In this document: positions 37,521-58,695 of the stretch, one piece after another | Numbering within the stretch: the stretch's first letter is position 1 | How the letters are laid out: the number at the start of each line of letters is the position of its first letter | Source of the DNA: Enoplosus armatus | Taxonomy: Eukaryota > Chordata > Actinopteri > Centrarchiformes > Enoplosidae | Assembly (NCBI RefSeq): GCF_043641665.1 | Contig: NC_092181.1 | Location: 10,385,818 to 10,449,817, forward strand | Direction: 5' to 3' | DNA length: 64,000 nucleotides | Notes under the pieces: generated by a model | Told to the model about the DNA's origin: nothing | Database searches by the model: none | The model's input: the letters and a program-made list of their open reading frames with translations, nothing else | Program-made: the position numbers and the translations under genes

Positions 37521-40500
37521 ATGCCAGAGGTACCGTCCGGAGCTCCGGAGATGTCCCGGAAAAGAGGCGCTGAGCCCGGCGGACCGCTACCCGAGCACGT
37601 CCCGGAGAGGAAGAAGGCCTGCTGGGGCATTCTGACCAGCCAAGGTCGGTAACGGCACGCTGCTGCGCTGTTGTTAGAGGCATAGGTTGTTGGTGCTGCT
37701 GGAGCAGAAGGTGGTCAGTCCCTGAAAATATAGTACGTGTCTTGCAAGAGTGTGGCTGTACACTGTGTTTGACATGTGAGTTACTGACTTGACTTCCAGG
37801 TTTCCTTCCGAACTGAACAAGTCTACTACATGTCCCACTCCTATGAATCATCATGTCACTGTCTGTTTGTGTCTCCATGAGCCGACATTTAAATACTGCA
37901 CTAACCTGTAAGACCTTTCTGTTTTCTGACCTAGTGGAGTATAAAAACGTCATGTCAGATTATAGTGGGAGGGTTTCCAAATGTGTTTCATTCTCAAAAT
38001 TGACAAGTAGAAAGTATTCAAGAGTGCCCGGCACGATCATTACTATAAAAGTTCTAATGAAGTGTGATCTGGAAACCGTAAATCTAGATTGACATCTCAA
38101 GATGTGTGTGTGGCAGCCAGTGACATAGTGTCCTTTTTTTGCCTATTTGTTTGGCTTAAAGCTGCTACTGCTAATACTACTACTGTTGAAGTTATAATCA
38201 TCTATTAATACAACATGGAGGATTTGAATTTGATTTAAAGGTCACATATTGTGCTCATTTCAGCTCTAGTGGAGGACAGAGGAAAGCTCTGCTGTTTGTC
38301 GTCCCAGCAGGCTGCACAGTAGGATGGGCGATATGAGAATGCTTTGTCTACCATCAGGGATGTTACAGTTCATACTGATGTAAATGTGAGCACTCCACAG
38401 ATTTAGCATTGCACTCCTCTTACACGGTTACAAAACTGTGAGATCCCCCCCCCCTCCCTTTTTATTCCACACATTCTTCTTCCTTGTCAAAAACCTACAT
38501 TGCCCACAATCCAACTCGACTGCAAAATTCAAAACAAATATCATACAGATCGTTACACTCTGGGTGTGTTAATTAATGAATCCTTGTCACTTACCTTGGT
38601 TCATGCCAGGTTAGTTGGAGTGTGACTGGCTTGTTTGACCGCCTTCTGGGCTCCCGGCGCGGGTGTTTCAGTTGAACGAGTGACCCTGTTTAACTCTCGA
38701 CTTTCAGCTGATTGTGTCTGTTGTTGTCGTAGTTACAACGGTTGTTGAAAGCAACTTGCTCTCTACCTGTTTTCAACAAATTCCATAACGACAAGCAACG
38801 TTCAAAGTACAACCACGTTAGTACGTGACACGTTCCCTCAAACAAGACTCTTGCTGTTTTCATCAGAGAATAATTTGAGAGCATATAGAATCTGGGGTTC
38901 GCTTGGTTTAACCAGTTTAACCAGTACTATACCAGAAACACTTTGACCATAATACATATGTTCATCTCTGTTGCTGTTATCAGGCTTCACGCAGCTCCCT
39001 CTGAGACACTGAAAGCTTTATACTACGTGTTTCACACCAAAATACATAAAAATCTGTGAGCTATCCACTAGAGGTCGGTTTCTGAAGAGATGTGGAGAAA
39101 CCATGCAGTCGAAGAGTCTGGCTTCGTTGTAAAGTACATCTATAGCGTTGAGTTTACAGGCACACTTCAGGGATTCATGAGGGTTGAGAGTTTTGATAGG
39201 TGGTGAGTGATGACATCATCTAAGCAGTCCCCATAACTCCGACTGGTTCAGTACATACATGTGAGGCTCAATCAGTTGGTAATGGGCATTTTTTAGACTG
39301 TAGCCTGATAACAATATATCAGCCAATCAGAATATTTCTGATTCTGATACTCATTTTGTAATACATAAACATATAATCATTCTATATATCATATAATATG
39401 GAACATTGAGGGACATGAAAGGAGACAAAGGGGGGAAAGTGTTGCAGTGACAGGAAGGATGATATTCGGACAGGTAGTAAATGTGCGAGGAGGAGGGAGG
39501 AGTGGAAGTTGTTGCTCATGACCTTCCCAAAATGGCTGCCGGCATGTACCACCCATAGGAGGCTGGGGACAGAAATGACCTTGCAGGCCATCTGAATATG
39601 GCTGCCCGCCTCTCTCTGTCTACTCTCAGCTAATTAGATGAGAATAAGAAGGCAGCTAATAGCAGATGGTCAGGTTAGTTGGTTAGGTTTGATCTCAACA
39701 CACTGACACCACTGCTCTGCCTGTTTCCAGGTAGCCAGTAAGCTAGCTAGTAGTTATTTTTAGTATTTGCAGTCTGTTGACAGCGTTCAGTGTAGCCGCT
39801 GAGGTCTAAGGACAGGAAGGACAGGTCCCTTTCTCTCCTACCTCATTCCAAATGTCTTACACGTACCAGTGGCTGGATGTGCCATGGGGAGACGGAGATA
39901 TGGGTATGCTGTAGATAAGACTGTGTGTTTATGTGTCCATGTGTGTACTGAGGTGCGGTTACTGCTGCCACAGCTGCTGAGAGGGAGCTCACTAGCACTA
40001 AATATAACCACAGGGTTATTGGACAGGACAGCAGAGAGACAGAGAGAGAGACTTTGACTCAATCTTGACACGTGGCGCGTGATCAACCCACTGAGCTATT
40101 TTCCTTTCATTCAAAACGAGTGGGGCTACAACTCTAACAATTACAGTCATTGTCAGATTGTCATTTGTTTCATTAAAGCTGCCGCGTGTGTAATTGTATG
40201 TGATTCTCTCTGTTTTTTGTTTTGTTTTCAGCTTACAGAAAAAAATAAGAGATAAGTTCTGAGATACGTCTCAACTCTAATGTGATGGAAACTCACTCAC
40301 ACATACATCTCAGTGTTTGATGCAGCAAAACAGTGGAAGGAGAAGGATGAAAGTCCTTTTCTTTGGTACAGTTCTGCTCATCCCGGTGCCCCTGACTTCA
40401 TAGTCAGTGCAGATTGTGTCAGTATCCTTCTGTCAATCCATAACTGGTATGGATTTCATCAGTGGTATGTGTGAGAAAATGATCTCTCAGCACAGATGTT

Positions 40501-43500
40501 TTCTATTTGTGTGTTTCTGGGATCTAGTGATCGCGTTCCGGTCTTGTGTTGTGTCTTGGAAGAAGAGCAGTAAAGTCTGCTGGTCGTTCTTCACCATATG
40601 ATGCGTGAGAAAGGCAGACAGACGCCCCACAAATGCTATTTAAAGCCCCTGTAGACTCTCACTCTTTGATTATAGTGTCTTCGAAATGATGAGTCTTCTT
40701 TAGATACTATACTACCACTGAGAGTCGCCAAAGTGCGAAATGTTCTAATCTTAAACGTTATGCTTTAAAAGAGAGTATAACACAACTGTGAAATTCAATG
40801 GCATTGTGGAGAAGAATCATTTTCCTACACTTGTAACAAAACTGTTTGTCTGTTTCCTTGTCTCTGTGTGTCCAGGGTCCTGGGCAGATCGCTCCCCTCT
40901 CCATGAAGCAGCTTCTCAGGGTCGACTGCTTGCCCTGCGCACTCTGCTGGCCCAGGTATTGCCCTTACACACACACACACACACACATACCTAGGCAGTA
41001 ATAACATACTTGTGATTTGGATGGCTGTCATGCTTCATCACTAATCAGTCTGCCAAAAGTGGTAAGTGCACATGAGGAAAAAGCCTTCTCAGTCTCTGCA
41101 CATTTAACCCAAAATCCATGTCGCATGCAGTCGTTGGTTGGATAGTGAGGGATCACCAGTCGTCGAATTTCCTGGTTTCCTTTCCTTGCTAAATTCCATC
41201 CAGCTTTGTAATATCCATTGCTCTGGCGGTCCCCACGTACATTTACCATTTGAACCTTAAGCTTGAAGCTTTGGCCAGCAATCACCAGAAGATGTCGCCT
41301 GCCTCAATGCATCAAATTGTCTTGCCTCACATGCTGTATTGCCACTTTGAATTAGACAAATAAACCACTAAATGTGATACAAAAAGCTGTTTTTTATTTT
41401 GGATGCATGGATTAGTCCCTTTTATAAATTATTCATCTCCATTGTTGGAGAGCACATTGTATGAAACTGTGTAAGATGCTGTTCTTGGTTGTGTTTGGTG
41501 TTTATTCTGCTCTGGAAAATGTGTTAATATGACGCAGACAGTGTCACAGAGTTACTTTTTAGCTCTGACTTTGTATTATTGTTATGCTTTTTTGAATAGA
41601 AACAAGCTTTGTGCGATGATTATGTTTGCTGGCTGTCAATGGTGTGCTTTAAGAGCCAGTGTTACATGAAGTTTGGCACAAGGCTCTTCCCACACAAGAG
41701 CGGCAGACAAAATCATGCCCTGAAGACAGAAATCTGGGAAATGTGCCAGCACTCCACTCACTGTCGTGTACTCCAATCAGAGAGACTGATTCTAGAGCCG
41801 CAATGCTGTGTGCTTTCATTTTTTAGGGATATCGCGCCAACATTGTCACCATCGACCACGTGACCCCTCTCCATGAGGCCTGCCTGTCAGGACACGTCGC
41901 CTGTGTCAGAGCATTGATAAATGCTGGAGCTAATGTAAGTATCTGCCCTAAAACATGGTAGCGCTGTCATTGCTCACATCTACAGTATGTGTGTAAATGG
42001 TAAATGATCTCACTTACATAGCGCTTTTCAGCCTTCATGGTTCCCAAAGCGCTTTACAGCTAAGTCTCATTCACACATTCACACACCGATGGCAACCGAG
42101 CTGCCATGCAAGGTGCTGGTCTCCATCGGGAGCAACTTAGGGTTCAGTGTCTTGCTCAAGGACACTTCGACATGACGGGGGGAGCCGGGGATCGAACCCG
42201 GCTTTACCTCCCGTGCAACAGTGCTAACCACTGCGCCACCATGCCGTGTGTGTGTTTGTCTAGGTGAATGCCGCTACCATCGATGGCGTCACTCCTCTGT
42301 ACAACTGTTGCGCCTCTGGGAGTGTCGGTTGCATGGAGCTGCTGCTGCAGAGCGGAGCGCACACACACACGCCACACACACACTTCCCCTCAGCCCTGCA
42401 CGAGGCCTGCAAGAGAGGTAAATACACCGAACAAGAAGCTTACGCACAGTGTACCACTGAAAGCTCAGTATCCAGGGGTCATATGTGTGTGTTAACTACA
42501 GTAGAAAGGTCTCTGATCGCAGAGAGCACCAAGGTACTGCTCAGTAAGGTGTCAAATTAAAAGCTTGCAGGGGGAGAATAAGTTACACTTCAATTAATGC
42601 ACAGAGCAAATTACTTCAGCATTGAAAGTTTGTTCAGGTTTCATCGTTGTGTGTGTGTATGTGTGTGCAGGCAATAGCCAGTGTGTTGAGTCCCTGCTGT
42701 CTCATGGAGCAGATCCAGACTATGGAGTGTCCCACCTGGGCTCTCCTCTGTACATGAGCTGTCTACACCGACACACAGCCTGCTCAAAGACTCTGCTGCA
42801 CGGAGGTGTGTATCATTTACTGCAACGTTTACTGGCATTTCAACTTGTGGCACGCCCATGTGACCTCCTGGCCTGGGAGCAGGTGTCCCACAGTTTTTTT
42901 TTTGGGGGGGGGGGGGTTTATGAGCTGCCATTGTTTTGGTCTTTTTGGTTTAGAAAATTAGTAACTTTAACCGATGTGCTCAAAGCCCTTTGACATTAAA
43001 GGGAATGTTTAGATTCGCCATTCGCCAAGCGCCAGTCGGCAATATTATTTCTTTCTAATTTTGGTTGAAATAACTAATTGCATGTCACTAACAATATTTA
43101 ATTGAAGGGTTCCTTCAAAAAAATGTGTGTCTGTGAGCACCCACCCCTTTCTATTTTGTTGTTTTTAAAAACTGGATCTGGTCAAACAACCTATCAAGAT
43201 TAGCTAGCACGTAAGTAGCCAATCACAGCGACTCCATACGGTGAATTTTGAACCATTGTAACTAACTGGCAAACTAACGTCTGCTCTACTCGGCTACTTA
43301 TGTCTGACTCAAGAGATAAGAAACAACAGGAACAAGCCGTAGGAACAAGAAAAATGCCAAGATTACAGGAAAGTCAGAAAGCTAAACAGAAATATTTTTT
43401 TTCTTTCTTATCCCTGTAATCATCTTGTGACCCCTCAGGATTATCTTGGGACCCCTTTGGGCATCCTGACCCCAAGGTTTGGAACCATTACTCTAGGCTG

Positions 43501-44056
43501 TGCCCCTGTGAAGAAGTGTATATTCTCAGTGCTGTGGGCACATTCTGTGCTGTTCTCTTCTATTCCATCTACACTATGGTTACATTTATATTTAATATGA
43601 TTTATTACATTTGCCTCTTCTCCTGACCTTGTCCTCTGTAGGAGCCAATGTTAATGTGGGCAGAGGAGGTGACAGTCCTCTGCATGCAGCTGTCAGACAG
43701 TCGGACAGTGCTGATCTGGTGTCAGTGTTATTGGACTATGGAGCTGATGTCAACATCAGGGACGGTAACAATCAGCGACCTGTTGAGCTAGCGCCTCCTG
43801 GTGGAAAAACGCAACAGCTGCTACTGACATTTGAAGGTACTGCTGTCATTCTCAATAGTGATGACTCAAAATCCAAGCTGAGCTGTATCACAATAGTAAG
43901 AGGAAGTCACTCTTGTCTCTCTCTCTAGTTTCTCCGAGGAGCCTCTGCCAGTTGTGTCGTCTCCAAATCAGGAATCTGATTGGCCGGTCTGGACTGAAGC
44001 TGATCCCCCTCCTTCCTCTCCCTTCCCTGCTCACTCACTATCTGGAGCACACGTAG
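37521..44056 (+). CDS. asb5: Ankyrin repeat and SOCS box protein, closest to ASB5
   Basis: Seven exons: 37521-37644, 40876-40955, 41827-41934, 42264-42417, 42671-42805, 43642-43836 and 43929-44056. All have GT-AG borders and closing phases, giving 307 aa. The N-terminal 41 residues are basic and lack the hydrophobic stretch of mammalian ASB5. Six ankyrin repeats start at SWADRSPLHEAASQGRLLAL (residue 43) and run to about 262. The C-terminal SOCS box has the elongin BC-binding LCQLCRLQIRNLIG and a Cul5-box-like LPLP. It should act as substrate receptor of a Cullin-5 ubiquitin ligase. The first repeats and the SOCS box resemble ASB5 most; the last repeats also resemble ASB9, so the paralogue is not certain. 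Repeat 3 contains a coding CA microsatellite. Confidence 0.85.
41994..42246 (-). mobile_element. tRNA-derived SINE in asb5 intron 3
   Basis: Minus-strand reading starts GGCATGGTGGCGCAGTGGTT (A box) and has GGTTCGATCCC (B box, 42188-42198). A conserved body follows, with the complement of GTTCAGTGTCTTGCTCAAGG and AAAGCGCTTTAC, ending near TTACCATTTACA. This is a family I know from many teleost genomes. Its tRNA head ends 17 bases before exon 4. No clear target duplication is visible. Confidence 0.7.
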
Positions 44057-44352
44057 GTTGACGGGCACACATGCAGCATGACTGTGAAAAAAGCAACTAC
44101 GATTCAGATGTTGTGTCCTTAATGTTTGGCATTTGGATATGCCAGGCCCCTTATTAACCACGTTTCATGTCAACATATCACCATGATTTAAACTGTATTT
44201 TGCCATAATTGACACAATCCCTGTTTATTTGATTGTCTGACTGACAGTGACAGCCGATCCGGGCGTGGATCTCATTCTGTGTCATTTTGTGAATAGTGGA
44301 ATTTATTTCCCATGGGCTGGCCTTCAGGTATCTGTATGTATATGTAAATACC

Positions 44353-44358
44353 AATAAA
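44353..44358 (+). promoter_or_regulatory. asb5: Candidate asb5 polyadenylation signal
   Basis: AATAAA about 300 bases after the TAG stop at 44054-44056. Confidence 0.5.
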
Positions 44359-44379
44359 TGATCTATGACCTCAGTGACC

Positions 44380-45290
44380 TGTCCCAGCAAGTCCCACAGC
44401 ATGTGAGCATGTAGGAGGGTTACACAGTATATGAGACCGTACCTATTGTGTCAACATTGTCAAAAAGGTAATTTATCGAGGGTTTCGTTATGTGAATGAT
44501 CATTTGTGGTCGACTGCAGACTTAAACACACATTTGGTAAGTAGTCTAGGGGGGAGGGTTCTCAGTCCAAGTCATAGGATCTGAGAAGTAGCCTCCAACT
44601 TATTTTGTTCTGCTGAGGTGCTTGACAGTGTATTTCCTGAAGCCTTTGTCTAAGGAATGGCGACATGTTAAATAGCATCTGAGAGGTGAGGCTGTGAGGA
44701 TCTGAGGATGTTCTAAAAAAGAACCTGCACGCACCTATCATCCCAACCCTCCCGGTGCCGTCTTCAGGTTGTGTTGAAACTGACTTCAAAAGAATTTACA
44801 CTCTACAATCATATGTTCTTCTTATGTTTTTATTAATAGCAGTCCCTTCCCTTCTGTCTGTGTACTGTCATTATTTTATATTCAATTGTCATACCCTGCT
44901 TGCTGTTACCATCCCTTCATGGGAATGCTATCTCTGCAGGCAGGCGTTACAACAATGAGCAGCCCGTCTAGTAATTGACCCGCACATCATCTTACAAATG
45001 TAGTTTGAGAAACCAGACAGACATATCAGACCTTCCATACTTGTTTGTCTTGACACACCCATTAAAACCTGCTGCACTATTGACCCTAAGTCCACGAGCG
45101 AGCTCCTTTTGCGCGCTGTCAAAAACGAAAGGACACAAGTTGAATATTTAAAATGTGGATGTTTAGTAATGTATTGAACATGTCACAGAATAATTAATAT
45201 ATCATCCTGCAAACATTCCTGCATGTATGTAGCGCCACAGCGGGCCGCCCAGAGGTGAGCTATTTATTGGGCGCTCCAGGCGTGTGCCTC
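44380..45290. other. No gene seen between asb5 and galnt7
   Basis: There is no coding region, RNA gene or recognisable transposon. The galnt7 leader probably begins after this stretch. Confidence 0.5.
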
Positions 45291-45337
45291 AGCTGGGCAG
45301 AGCTACGCTGCGGGAGGCTGGTACACCGGATCACAGT

Positions 45338-45408
45338 CAGCAGCAGCAGCAGCAGCAACAGCAACAGCAACCCGATCGGTCGGTCGGTCAGTCAGGGAGG
45401 GACAAGAA
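45338..45408. repeat. CAG/CAA and GGTC repeats upstream of galnt7 ATG
   Basis: (CAG)n with CAA interruptions at 45338-45372 is followed by GGTC/AGTC units at 45377-45400. Both lie in the presumed 5' leader, about 250-310 bases before the start codon. The leader also contains short upstream ORFs. Confidence 0.6.
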
Positions 45409-45649
45409 CACTTTCCACCAGCCCGGTGGAGCACAAAATTATCATTTTAGCGGAGATTAGAGGTCGTACCACTGCCTGTCGTCGAGTCAGTACAAGCCTT
45501 GTTCAAACTTGCAACATCAGCAGCTAACTAGTCAGGTTAACCTAGCTAGTTGTTCACTGCCTGGCTATTCTGCCAGCCGGTTTGCCCTTGCAAGGAGCAG
45601 TAGCAGCTAGCCTAGCTTAGCTGTCGGCTGCCCGGGAAGCGCTACCGAG

Positions 45650-54876
<9,227 letters not shown>

Positions 54877-55591
54877 AGACTGGGAGCTCGGAGAGAGAAA
54901 CATGGTGACTGTATGAGGACAATACACACTGATTTAATACACATCCATACTATAAGTTTACAGAAATATTGAGCTGATACTGTCTTTGAAGAAGAAAAAA
55001 AAACATGTTTTTGATATGAGCCAGTCCTGTGCACCTGCAACCACGACGGAGTCCAAATGGTCAGATTTAAAGATACTGAGTATCGACTATTACCAGCCTC
55101 AACCCAAATCTGTTGGTTTCAGCCAAAGTATGCCTTTGTCACTCCTTTAAGGTCATGCATTGTGCAGACACAGACACACTCCAGAGGGCAGAGGAACTGG
55201 TTGGTACGGAGGCTGAAGCTGCTGGTCCTCAGAATGACCTGGTCTCTGTCCCTCCATTGTGTTTATACGCCGTCTCTCTATCTGTTCTTTTGGGCTCTCA
55301 GGTCTTTTCTAAACCACTACATTTGATTTATGAAATGAATCACATTAACTCGATCTAATGAACAGTCGTGCTCTTATTAGACTTTCTTTTTTTTTCAGTC
55401 AAAACCAATTAGCTCACTCACCAAAGAGTCCTTTTTTTTATTAGGGGAGGATTCAGTGGCATCATCAGTGTGTTTTTAACCAGGTGAAGTGTTGGTTCGT
55501 GCACTGGCTGCTGCCTGCGAGTCAGGTTCAGATGGCTTTCAGGCTGGAATAGTGAGTTCAAATAGGATGTCAAACACCAAGCATTTATTGG

Positions 55592-55596
<5 letters not shown>

Positions 55597-55628
<32 letters not shown>
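55597..55628. repeat. (AT)n in the galnt7 3' UTR
   Basis: A pure TA dinucleotide run within the presumed 3' UTR. Confidence 0.9.
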
Positions 55629-55629
<1 letters not shown>

Positions 55630-56822
55630 AAGAAAGAGCACTCAGGTGAGCCAGATCTGTTTCATAGACGAGGAAGGTAATCAAGTGAAAGTTTTTTTTG
55701 AAAGTGTTGACGTGGGGGCTGTCATGCTGACGTTCAAGCCCTGGCTTATTTTTTATGTATGTGAACAATCAACATGTAAAAAATGACAACCTGAAATGAC
55801 ATCTTTCTGCTCGGTCCTGTTCAGTCGCTCCGTTTCTTAAAGAGCCAATGAGGCTCAGTCTAAACACAGCAACCTTCCTCTGGGGGCCAAAGCAGACAAA
55901 AGGTGGGGAGGCTGTCCTCCAGAGACCAGTGAGATGCAAGTCCTGCAGGCACACGCTGAACAGGCTACATTGACATATTGAATTATATTAGTTTTTTCTT
56001 CACATTTGCACTTTCAGCATTTAGCTCGAAGCTAGTACAGTAAACGGGCCAAATCTGGTTAATGAATGAGCAGAATTGAATTAACCATACTGTTATGTAA
56101 AAGCCTGACCAGGACCAAACAGACAGAACTAATGCTCGAGTCCTCCTACGTAAAGCTTCATACAGCGTTATGCTTCTCTGAACCATCTCAAACCACCCTA
56201 GTCTGAAACCACCCCCACCTTTAGAATATATGCTTTCAAATGCACAACAGCATGACTTCTTCTTAACTTCGATTGGTAGCCGTTTACTTCTATTGATTTT
56301 CCCATCGGCTTGAATTCATTTTCGTCAACTTCTATGGGCGCCGAGATGCTTCAGAGGAACTCAAACATTGTGAGGAAGAGCGCATCTTTAATAACCGTGA
56401 TCTGACGGAGGACTTGTGAACTGCCTGCCTTACTGACAGTCTTGATGAGTAATTCAGTAGCTGACCAGTTGACTGTGACTTAGTAACTGCCTGTCTGAAA
56501 ATGGGGGGGGAAAGAACGGCGGGGGGGGGCTAAAGAAAAAAAACCCCACTGGGTTGTCAAGGTGGTGTTACGAGTGAGAAATACACAACTTATGGTGGGG
56601 AAAAATGGCAAGTAAAGAAAATCTGACTGCTTTTTTTTGTTTGTTTATGGAAGGGGAAAGAGGGTTTGGTGTGTGGATGATCATGTATGCAATGTTTTGT
56701 ACAATGTAAATAGATTTCTTTGTAAAGACGATCACAATGCATTTTGTGAAGGGCCTTGAATGATGTAAATATCTAACTTATAGCAGAGATTTAATATGGG
56801 CTGAACTGTGGGTGAGTGATCA

Positions 56823-56828
56823 AATAAA
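56823..56828 (+). promoter_or_regulatory. galnt7: galnt7 polyadenylation signal
   Basis: AATAAA about 1.95 kb after the TGA stop, in CAAATAAAAGACC. The 3' UTR (54877 to about 56850) holds an (AT)n run at 55597-55628. Confidence 0.6.
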
Positions 56829-56850
56829 AGACCTGATTTTTTTACTGCTA

Positions 56851-57843
56851 TCACTGCGCTCTCGTATCGTGATTTCAGGGCAAGAACTTGCTGCGCCTGG
56901 AGATGGTGCTGGAGTTGGGGTCATGCTGCACCCGGAAAAACGCACTCATCACTAACTCCTTGTGGTATCTAGCATTGCAGATAGTTTTCTTTGTCCAGGT
57001 TCTAAGATACATGTCTTTTAGGTTTTTGCCTCCAACCCAATAAAGTGGAGGTGAGTGGAATTTGTAGTTTGTGATTCATCTGGGGGTGTGAAGTTAAAAA
57101 GAAGGGCACTCGCCACACCCCCTGTGGCCCGCTCCTCATCTCTGCTTGAGGCTAGAGGCTACAGTCCAGCCCCTACTAGCATCACACACACACCCCAATC
57201 TCCAACCAAACAGTTAGAGCTGTACGGTGTAAAATTCCACTCTTCATACACACGTTGTATATAAAGATGGAGCCATGCGTCTCCTCTTTCACACAATATA
57301 ACTGTCTAAGCAACTGCACAAATACTTTATAATAAAAAAGTAACCTCCGATGGTATTTGACCCCTGACATTCCAACAAAACAGTAGTCAAAGAACTTTTT
57401 AATCGCAATTATTCCTTCATTGTTTTTCACTGTGCACACACATACCAACACATTTAGCCAGGTCTGCTGCCACACAGTGTAAACAGCCAGTATATGTGTA
57501 TAGAAATGCTGCATTAGATCAGCAAAGTGAGAATTTGTGTTATTTTTTTTTTCTTATCTTAAAAAAAAACCAGTCAGTCAAAATGCAAAAATACAGATTT
57601 CACACATTTACGTCATACAATGAGAGCTCTCTCAATCCCACAGTCGTGCGCGGTCCCCATTGGTTAACGACAGCGAAAAACATTTGACGCAACACGGAAG
57701 TTGAGATTTCTTGTTTCACCCTCAACCTCCAGTCAGCTGTTAATGTAACGCTGAGTGAGACGTTTCTATTTGGATGATAACTTGAATAAGTTGTTGAGAA
57801 ATAAACGACTGTCGGAGCGCTTGCAGGAACGAACGGCGCGGAA
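56851..57843. other. Intergenic region and saraf promoter
   Basis: There is no recognised gene. The last 200 bases before the saraf ATG contain an inverted CCAAT box (CATTGGTTA, about 57658-57666) and no TATA box. The transcription start is presumably at about 57690-57790. Confidence 0.45.
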
Positions 57844-58637
57844 ATGAAACTGTTTGTCACAGCTGTGTTGCAGTTTTTGTTGGCGGTGCACGTCAAGAGT
57901 TGGGATGACGGTAGGTTTTGCTTCCGTCTGCTTCTGCTTTTTACCATCTTAATCTGATGTTGGAGTTATGTGTGTGGTTTTTATAGGCAGCCGCCATGTT
58001 TAGGGAATATAGCAAACTAACGTTACAACAGTATCGGTGAACCTGCGGCAACCAAACAGACGAAACGCCACAACTTCCGCTCAGACTTCCAGTTTGCTCA
58101 GCGATATTTGAAACCAAATGAAATATAACGTTATGCCCATTAAAGTCTGAGGTACACATGTTATTTCTAATGCTAACATTTCTTTTGACATTTTAAATAC
58201 GGCCTACGCATACAGACCCTACAAGAATATCCACAACGTTATGTTACATAGAGCTGTTAAAACTAATACGTCTAGCCTTGCTCATGCTCGCGCGAGCAAG
58301 TCGCAGTAGATGTCGCGTGAGCTTTTGAGATTGCACGGAGGCGTTTATGCTTAACGGGCGATCCATTCACTGAAACGCCAGGGGGCGTAAAATTAAAAAA
58401 AAAAAAAAATAACGACTGGTTCGAAGATCGTCATAAACAAACATGACACTATACTAGCTATCTATTGTAGTCCTGTCATGTCCCGTTCGTTTAGCTCACA
58501 TTTTAACCTGCCCGTGTCAATTAAGTACATTCGAATAAGTGCGTCATGGCTACAATAAACACACTACTAGTAATGAGACATACTATTATTTTTATCTCTT
58601 CAATTACTATATAATCTCGTATCTCTATCTAGTACTG

Positions 58638-58695
<58 letters not shown>

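Noticed and set aside
38233..38440. Possible MITE end (TTAAAGGTCACATATTGTGC)
   Set aside because: It resembles the end of a TTAA-type element, but I could not find a matching inverted end nearby.
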